From the NCBI GenBank assembly GCA_041650355.1, contig JBAZLI010000047.1:1-7565 (forward strand): a stretch of 7,565 nucleotides of DNA, read 5' to 3'. The notes below the pieces were generated by a model, which made no database searches, was not told the origin of the DNA, and saw only the letters and a list, made by a program, of their open reading frames with translations. The position numbers were made by a program, and so were the translations under genes. This document shows positions 1 through 4,580 of the stretch, piece after piece; within the stretch, counting starts at the first letter, position 1; every line of letters begins with the position of its first letter. The DNA comes from Candidatus Micrarchaeia archaeon. Its GTDB lineage: Archaea; Micrarchaeota; Micrarchaeia; Anstonellales; Bilamarchaeaceae.

Positions 1-932
1 GTTATTTTTCTGGACGTTGCGAGGAACGAGAGCCTGTGCCTCGAGAATATCAGCATCAGCGAAGAATACCCGAAGATGAGGTCCGCGGCCAGCACCACTG
101 CGAAACCGATTCCTACTTTCAGGTACAGGTGGAACGGCACGATGGAGCAGAGCACGAAAAGCGCGTAAATTATTCCGGCCAGCCAGAGCGAGGGCTTCAT
201 CCCTATGAGCATCGGAAGCGTCTTGGACTTGCGGGCGCGGGCGTCGCCCTCCACGTCCTCGCATGTCTTCACTATCTCGCGGGCGAGCCCTGCCAGGAAC
301 CCCATGAGCGCTATGAAGATGTTGGGCGCGCTGAGCACCGGGCTTACTGCGAGGTTGCCGAACAGGAAAGGTATGCCCATGGTGAACGCGATGTACAGAT
401 TCCCGGCCAGCGGAAGGTCCTTGAGCTTCGCGTTGTACAGCAGCGCGAGCGCGTTTATCGCGAGCGTGAGGATGAATATCTGCATGCTGATTAAATAGGA
501 AAGCACGGTCGCGCCTGCTAGCGAAACCGCGGCCAGCGCGAGGGCGAAGTTGGGAGTGAGCTCGCCGCTCACGAGCGGGCGCCCCTCCTTCTTGTTTATC
601 CTGTCGGTTCTCATGTCCAGCAAATCGTTGAGCGCGAACGCGGCCATCTCGCTGAGCACCGGGACCATGAGGGAAATGAGGAGCACCAGGGTGAACGCGG
701 GAATCCCGCTGGAAGCTATCACTTCGGCTATGAAAACCGAGAGGGCGAACATGAGCGCGTGCTCGAACCGCACGAGCCTCAGGACAGCGGAGAGGGTTGT
801 GAGCAAGCCCGGCCCGCGTGAGAGGGGCTTCTCGTACTTGGATTTTTTGAGCCTGGCGCTCGGAAGCGGGATTTTGCCCCCGCCCATCTCAGGGCTGAGG
901 CTGGTTATCTTCCATCCTTTTTCGGTCGCCAT
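1..932 (-). CDS. UbiA-family polyprenyltransferase, probably digeranylgeranylglyceryl phosphate synthase (3' end outside window)
   Basis: Integral membrane prenyltransferase. In archaea the commonest member of this family transfers a geranylgeranyl group onto geranylgeranylglyceryl phosphate in ether-lipid synthesis. The 310 visible codons contain no stop. The first Asp-rich motif is N102-D103-x-x-D106-x-x-x-D110, followed by RIN and GRPL. The second is E225-D226-V-E-G-D230 followed by KTLP, keeping the DxxxD spacing. These motifs bind Mg2+ and the prenyl diphosphate. Hydrophobic segments lie near residues 59-75, 79-101, 129-148, 150-166, 178-200, 204-217, 250-268 and 272-290. About 50 polar, Lys/Arg-rich residues precede the first membrane segment, an unusually long N-terminus. 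ATG 932 is the first possible start after an in-frame TAA at 951-953. No Shine-Dalgarno sequence precedes it, and a TATA-like element lies about 26 bp upstream, so the transcript may be leaderless. The family is near certain. The substrate is inferred; another UbiA-type lipid or quinone prenyltransferase is possible. Confidence 0.9.
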   Translation of the reverse strand, partial: MATEKGWKITSLSPEMGGGKIPLPSARLKKSKYEKPLSRGPGLLTTLSAVLRLVRFEHALMFALSVFIAEVIASSGIPAFTLVLLISLMVPVLSEMAAFALNDLLDMRTDRINKKEGRPLVSGELTPNFALALAAVSLAGATVLSYLISMQIFILTLAINALALLYNAKLKDLPLAGNLYIAFTMGIPFLFGNLAVSPVLSAPNIFIALMGFLAGLAREIVKTCEDVEGDARARKSKTLPMLIGMKPSLWLAGIIYALFVLCSIVPFHLYLKVGIGFAVVLAADLIFGYSSLMLIFSRHRLSFLATSRKI

Positions 933-953
933 GGTTGATACTAATAGGGCTTA

Positions 954-961
954 TTTTAAAA
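954..961. promoter_or_regulatory. Shared TATA-like element between divergent UbiA and agmatinase genes
   Basis: The self-complementary TTTTAAAA sits in a 52-bp divergent gap, inside the A/T run 951-966. Its centre is about 27 bp before ATG 985 on the plus strand and about 26 bp before ATG 932 on the minus strand. Archaeal TATA boxes usually centre about 26 bp before the transcription start, so both messages would begin at or next to their start codons. Neither start has a Shine-Dalgarno sequence, which fits leaderless transcription both ways. On the minus strand GGCAAAA precedes the box and could act as a BRE. Transcription start sites are inferred from spacing only. Confidence 0.5.
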
Positions 962-984
962 ATTTTGCCCATGAATTTTCCTCC

Positions 985-1857
985 ATGTTTCTTCACACAT
1001 ATATGCCATACGCTTTCGGGGGCATCCAGACGCCCCTGGAAAAGAGCAGGGTGGTGATAATACCGGTTCCCTACGACGGGACCACCACCTTCAGGGCCGG
1101 TTCGAGGGATGGGCCGCACGCGATGATAGTCGCGAGCAGGGCGTTCGAGGATTACGACATGGAGCTGGGCAAGGAACTTGCTTACGAATTGGGGTTTCAC
1201 ACCACGGACGAGGTCGAGCCTGACACCGGTTCCCCGCTTGGGATGGTGGGCAGGGTGCAGGAAGCGGTTGAGGCTGCGCTGGAATTGAAGAAATTCCCGG
1301 TTGTTTTCGGAGGCGAGCACACAATCACGCTCGGAGCGGTGAGGGCGTTCGGAAAGCGCTACAAGGAATTTTCAGTCCTTCAGATAGACGCTCACGGGGA
1401 TATGAGGGCGCAGTATGAGAATTCCCCGTACAACCACGCGTGCGTGATGAGGCGCATACGGGAGGAGAAGTGCGTGAAGAACGCGGTGCAGGTCGGCGTG
1501 CGGTCGCTGTGCAAGGAGGAGACGGAATTCATAGAAAAGGCTGGGATTGGAGAATACATTTACTACGATAACAAATTTGATACGAAGAAAATAGTTTCCC
1601 AGCTCGGGGAAAACGTTTACATAACCGTGGACCTGGACGGATTGGACCCGAGCATAATGCCTGCGGTCGGGACTCCTGAGCCCAACGGGCTTTTGTGGGA
1701 GCAAACGATGGGGCTTCTCAGGGAAGTGACGCGCAAAAAAAAGATAATCGGATTTGACGTGAACGAATTGTGCCCGCTGGCCGGGAACCCTGCGAGCGAC
1801 CTGGTTGCCGGGAAGCTCGCGTACAAGCTCATAGGCTACTCGTTCTTCCCAAAATGA
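985..1857 (+). CDS. speB: Agmatinase (ureohydrolase/arginase superfamily)
   Basis: Cytosolic binuclear-manganese hydrolase that releases urea from a guanidino substrate. The probable substrate is agmatine, giving putrescine, or N1-aminopropylagmatine, giving spermidine, as known in some archaea. The 290 residues match the usual family length. The signature blocks are present in order: PVPYDGTT (27-34), GGEH with metal ligand H112, DAHGD with D135, H137 and D139, H151 after the YN pair, DLDGLDP with D216 and D218, GTPEP (229-233), and FDVNELCP (257-264). The segment usually reading APGTGTPEP is MPAVGTPEP here, a mild change. The frame stays open upstream to about 550, but that part is antisense to the UbiA gene. 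Homology begins near MPYAFGG, so ATG 985 or ATG 1003 is the real start. I prefer 985 because it lies about 27 bp from the TATA-like element; neither has a Shine-Dalgarno site. The 3' end overlaps the convergent neighbour by 22 bp. Arginase or another guanidino hydrolase cannot be excluded. Confidence 0.9.
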   Translation: MFLHTYMPYAFGGIQTPLEKSRVVIIPVPYDGTTTFRAGSRDGPHAMIVASRAFEDYDMELGKELAYELGFHTTDEVEPDTGSPLGMVGRVQEAVEAALELKKFPVVFGGEHTITLGAVRAFGKRYKEFSVLQIDAHGDMRAQYENSPYNHACVMRRIREEKCVKNAVQVGVRSLCKEETEFIEKAGIGEYIYYDNKFDTKKIVSQLGENVYITVDLDGLDPSIMPAVGTPEPNGLLWEQTMGLLREVTRKKKIIGFDVNELCPLAGNPASDLVAGKLAYKLIGYSFFPK

Positions 1858-2621
1858 GCTTGGAAATACCCGAGCGAGGCGTTCTGGAATTCCCGCTGGC
1901 TTGGAATGTTGAAATCAGCCATGCACCTGAGCATGTACGGGTGCGGGGAAAAGTGCGCGACGCTCGCCACGTATTCGAACATGTATTCGGTGGAAGTGAG
2001 CCATGTGCGCGCGTCCATTCCTGCGCGCTTGAACTGGTCCGTGAAGAGTTTGGAGGAAAGCGCGTAGTCCTTGCTCAGCAGCTTCCCTTGCAGGTTTTCC
2101 TGGATGAATGAGAAGCTGATTTTTATCTTTTCGTTTTTCCCGGTGAGGAGGTTTTTCGCGGCTTTTTCCGCATCCGCCGATATGGTTACTCGGCCTTCAG
2201 GGCTCATGCCCATTTTATATTCGGATTTTTCGAAATGCGCCAGAAGGAAGGAGGAGAAGAATTCCTTGCCTTCCTGCCTAGCTACTGATTTGCCCAGGAG
2301 CATAAGCCTTGAGCCCAGGAAGAATATGGAGCGCGTGGCGCCGTGCGCAAATCCCGAGGGGAGCTTCCCGCCGTTGAGCGCAAGGGCCTGGAAATATGAA
2401 ACAGGCGTCGCGAACGGGGACTTGGGCTCGAACATGGGCTGAACGAGGAGCTTCGGATACTCTATTGTCGAATAAGCTGAAATCGGAAATGAGGTGAAGG
2501 AAGGAGCTATTGATCTGGAATGCCCGAGGCGCGCCAAATCGTCGGCTTGCATGCGCTCAAGAAGCGAACGGTATCCGGAGCTTGATTTCGCCTTGTCGCA
2601 GAGGATGCACATCTGCACCAC
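1836..2621 (-). CDS. Hypothetical protein with N-terminal CxxC, coupled to FKBP gene
   Basis: I do not recognise this family. The 261-residue product starts with a CILC motif (C5 and C8) next to lysine-rich sequence, a layout that could bind a metal or form a redox pair. Only one other Cys is visible, in LRCMADF near the C-terminus, so a four-Cys zinc ribbon is not complete. The rest is rich in Ser, Phe and Ala, with no clear membrane segment or signal peptide, and looks mostly helical and soluble. A GTG at 2621 follows the TGA of the FKBP gene with no gap, so translation is probably coupled. GAGGG lies 10 nt upstream of that GTG. GTG 2618 and ATG 2612 are alternatives; starting at ATG 2612 gives 258 residues beginning MCILC. 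Its TAG lies inside the 3' end of the convergent agmatinase gene. A long open frame, no gap to the FKBP gene and the same strand support it being real. Confidence 0.75.
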   Translation of the reverse strand: MVQMCILCDKAKSSSGYRSLLERMQADDLARLGHSRSIAPSFTSFPISAYSTIEYPKLLVQPMFEPKSPFATPVSYFQALALNGGKLPSGFAHGATRSIFFLGSRLMLLGKSVARQEGKEFFSSFLLAHFEKSEYKMGMSPEGRVTISADAEKAAKNLLTGKNEKIKISFSFIQENLQGKLLSKDYALSSKLFTDQFKRAGMDARTWLTSTEYMFEYVASVAHFSPHPYMLRCMADFNIPSQREFQNASLGYFQAHFGKNE

Positions 2622-3275
2622 TCAGGAATTTCCCTCGGCCTCATTTATCTCGAGGTCCTTTATCTCCGGGATTGTGCTCTTCACCGCCACCGTGAGCCGG
2701 GTCTTCTTCACCTGCGCGTCGGGCTGGCCCTTTTTCATTAGAACTACTGCCTTTTCGCCTAAGAGCGAGGCAGTGCCCTGGATGTCCAGGTCCTTCACAA
2801 GCTCGCTCACTTTCTCCGCAGGCGATTCGAAAACGTCGCAGAGCTTCAGATTGTACCGGATGTTCTTGTCTGCCAGCGGATGGTTGAAATCCATGAGCAC
2901 GCGGCCGCTGTTCACGCTTTTCACCAGGCCGTTGAGCGTCCCGAACTCGGTCTCGAGCTGGATTATCGCGCCAGGGTAGGGGTCTATCTCCTTCCTGTGG
3001 AATTCGCTGAGCGAGAAAACCTTGAGCCTGGACGGGTCGCGGCTCCCGAACGCCTTTTCAGGGGAAAGCGTGAACTCCTTCTGCTCTCCTTTCTTCATTG
3101 CGGTTATCGCATCGGCCATGCCCGGAACAATGTAGTCGAAGCCGAACACTATGAGCATGCTCCCCTCCTTGCCATGGATCTCCTTGGCTATCTCGCCGCT
3201 CGTGCTGTCGAAGACGTTGCCTGCGTCGTCATAGCCCGTGTACTCTATCCTTACGAAATCCCCTTTCTTGACCAT
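2622..3275 (-). CDS. FKBP-type peptidyl-prolyl cis-trans isomerase, SlyD-like, long archaeal form
   Basis: Cytosolic folding helper that isomerises Xaa-Pro bonds and usually also acts as a chaperone. The 217 residues divide into three parts. An FKBP N-terminal half covers about 1-80, with Y12, VFDST at 21-25, VFGFDYIVPGMADA at 43-56, KKGE at 61-64 and the SPEKAFG loop at 71-77. An insert-in-flap chaperone region (about 83-128) ends in the SlyD hallmark FNHPLADK at 130-137. A further C-terminal region covers about 150-217, as in the longer archaeal FKBPs. There is no His-rich metal-binding tail. Phe76 stands where most family members have the active-site Tyr of AYG. ATG 3275 is chosen because AGGTGA lies 5 nt upstream; a GTG at 3284 would sit inside that site. 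First gene of an apparent two-gene operon with the CxxC protein. Confidence 0.92.
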   Translation of the reverse strand: MVKKGDFVRIEYTGYDDAGNVFDSTSGEIAKEIHGKEGSMLIVFGFDYIVPGMADAITAMKKGEQKEFTLSPEKAFGSRDPSRLKVFSLSEFHRKEIDPYPGAIIQLETEFGTLNGLVKSVNSGRVLMDFNHPLADKNIRYNLKLCDVFESPAEKVSELVKDLDIQGTASLLGEKAVVLMKKGQPDAQVKKTRLTVAVKSTIPEIKDLEINEAEGNS

Positions 3276-3280
3276 CAGAT

Positions 3281-3286
3281 TCACCT
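3281..3286 (-). promoter_or_regulatory. Shine-Dalgarno site of the FKBP gene
   Basis: Read on the minus strand, AGGTGA lies 5 nt before ATG 3275. It is a six-base match to the archaeal 16S tail complement GGAGGTGAT. It decides the start, since the in-frame GTG at 3284 overlaps the site itself. Confidence 0.7.
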
Positions 3287-3429
3287 GGCATCATGCCAAT
3301 CGTTTTAAATCGTATGCTTTAAGAATAAAGATGTTTTATTCTATTTAGCAAATGAGTTTTTAAGGCTATAGCAAACCGCCCGGGTTTTTTCGGCACTTCC
3401 AGCCGGATTGCGGTTCGGAAGGTAATGGG
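3287..3429. promoter_or_regulatory. Divergent intergenic region with candidate promoters for FKBP and membrane-protein genes
   Basis: The left two thirds (3300-3365) is AT-rich. It holds TATA-like sequences TTTTAAAT (3303-3310) and CTTTAAGAATAAAG (3317-3330), which could serve the minus-strand FKBP gene. TTTTTTAA (3357-3363 and following bases) could serve the plus-strand gene, giving it a leader of about 40 nt. That leader contains AACCGC (3374-3379), which can pair with GCGGTT (3410-3415), enclosing CGGC (3391-3394), which can pair with GCCG (3402-3405). CCCGGG plus a T run lies at 3380-3390. No box stands out as certain. Confidence 0.35.
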
Positions 3430-4491
3430 ATGGATGTTTCGGAACTGACCAAAAAGGAGAACCTGTACAAGATAGGCGCGGTAGTGCTCGTGCTGGTATT
3501 CGTGTTGGAGATGTTCTCCATGAACTTCTTCAGCACAAATTCAGGCGGAAGCAACAACGAAACTCCTGGGCAGGTGGAGGGGGAAGTGATGGCGCGCGCC
3601 CTTGTAGCAGGCTACCAGCCCTATATAGTCACGAGCCTCAAGGACGATTCGCAGCTCTCTTCAATCAGGGGCATATCCGGCGTGGAGGACGTGATGAAGA
3701 ACGCGCAGGGCTACGTGGTCTCGGTGGGGAATGAGGAGGACGTGGTGCCTGTGTACGCGAAGCTCCTGGAGATGAACGTGAGCGGGCGCGCGAACGCGGT
3801 GCTCTCGCTCCCGGAGGAATTCAACGTGAGCGACGGGACCAACAGCCAGACGGTCGGCGGAGCCGAGATAAGCTCGAAACTCGAGCCTATATTTGATATA
3901 GGAGACAACATCACCATACAGGTGTTCGTGAGGGCCCGGGAAGGAGTGGTTGTGGCGTACGGGACGGTCAATGTGGTGCCTTCGCTCAAGGAGCTCAGGA
4001 AGAACGCCACCGTGGTGGCGCTCGTTGGCTCGGAAACCTTGATAAATGTGCCCTGGGAACAGAGGCATTCGATAAACCCGGAGCTTGAAGCGATCCGGGC
4101 AAAGTACGGCACTGGCAATGTGACGTACACTGCAAGGGATTACGTGACCGGGGCGCTCGCAGGGGCGAAGCCGGCTTATGTGACTCTGGTGAGCGGGGAT
4201 ACCATCTTTGTGGGGAATTTCACCAACCAGGGCCAGGTGCTCCTGGACGTCCAGAACGCGACATTCCCGGACTCGCTGCTGGTGGTGAAGGGGAGTGCAG
4301 ACGAGTTAGAGAATTTCACGAGGGATTACATTTACAGGTACAACGTGAGGCTCGAGGGAGCGAGCCAGCCCATATTCGTCGCGCTGGAAAGTTCCGGGGA
4401 ATACGCGGCCGGGGACGTGGTGGAGGTGCTGGTTTCCGCGTACGCGATAAAGGACAGGATCACTTCAGTTGAAACGATACGGGAGGCTTGA
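3430..4491 (+). CDS. Membrane-anchored, sequon-rich surface protein of unknown function
   Basis: I do not recognise this family. The 353-residue product has a short cytosolic N-terminus with Lys residues, then one hydrophobic segment (about 15-33: IGAVVLVLVFVLEMF and on). That segment is an uncleaved anchor or signal anchor; there is no lipobox Cys. A Ser/Asn/Gly linker (36-48) follows. The remainder, probably outside the membrane, is beta-rich with alternating hydrophobic residues and no Cys. Nine N-x-S/T sequons lie at N43, N116, N132, N160, N192, N230, N263, N276 and N295, all after the anchor. The stretches around 96-128 and 284-319 share a strand-Gly-acidic-helix-NV-strand layout, possibly a repeated fold. 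ATG 3430 is preceded by GGAAGGT (3417-3423), 6 nt away. The gene stands alone, divergent from FKBP and convergent with smc. A role in the cell envelope is inference. Confidence 0.8.
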   Translation: MDVSELTKKENLYKIGAVVLVLVFVLEMFSMNFFSTNSGGSNNETPGQVEGEVMARALVAGYQPYIVTSLKDDSQLSSIRGISGVEDVMKNAQGYVVSVGNEEDVVPVYAKLLEMNVSGRANAVLSLPEEFNVSDGTNSQTVGGAEISSKLEPIFDIGDNITIQVFVRAREGVVVAYGTVNVVPSLKELRKNATVVALVGSETLINVPWEQRHSINPELEAIRAKYGTGNVTYTARDYVTGALAGAKPAYVTLVSGDTIFVGNFTNQGQVLLDVQNATFPDSLLVVKGSADELENFTRDYIYRYNVRLEGASQPIFVALESSGEYAAGDVVEVLVSAYAIKDRITSVETIREA

Positions 4492-4500
4492 GTTAGGACT

Positions 4501-4580
4501 ATTCTGGTTTAGGATTTGAATTAAGATTATAGATTATTCTAGTTTAGGGCTTAGATAGTTTAGGCTGATTAGGCTGGTTC
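4501..4580. repeat. Short imperfect TTTAGG / CCTAAA repeats across the smc stop codon
   Basis: ATTCTGGTTTAGG (4501-4513) recurs as ATTCTAGTTTAGG (4536-4548), matching 12 of 13. AGTTTAGG appears again at 4557-4564, and GATTAGGCTGG (4567-4577) echoes AGGCTGATTAGG. On the minus strand these are CCTAAAC units. They encode the last residues of SMC (NQPNQPKLSKP), and the TAA stop falls inside one unit. The gap 4492-4543 between the convergent genes is otherwise AT-rich with only short T runs. No clear hairpin terminator is visible. Confidence 0.5.

Noticed and set aside
36..498. Plus-strand open frames under the UbiA gene
   Set aside because: They are shadows of the minus-strand UbiA frame, which carries both Asp-rich motifs and continuous membrane helices.
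550..984. Upstream extension of the agmatinase reading frame
   Set aside because: The extension is antisense to UbiA, has no ureohydrolase similarity, and would pass through the divergent promoter. Homology begins close to 1003.
3282..3284. GTG 3284 as the FKBP start
   Set aside because: It lies within the AGGTGA Shine-Dalgarno site that is well placed for ATG 3275, where FKBP homology begins.
4501..4580. CCTAAA units as a telomere-like array
   Set aside because: Only a few imperfect, irregularly spaced copies exist, inside an ordinary gene context. Archaeal chromosomes are generally circular.
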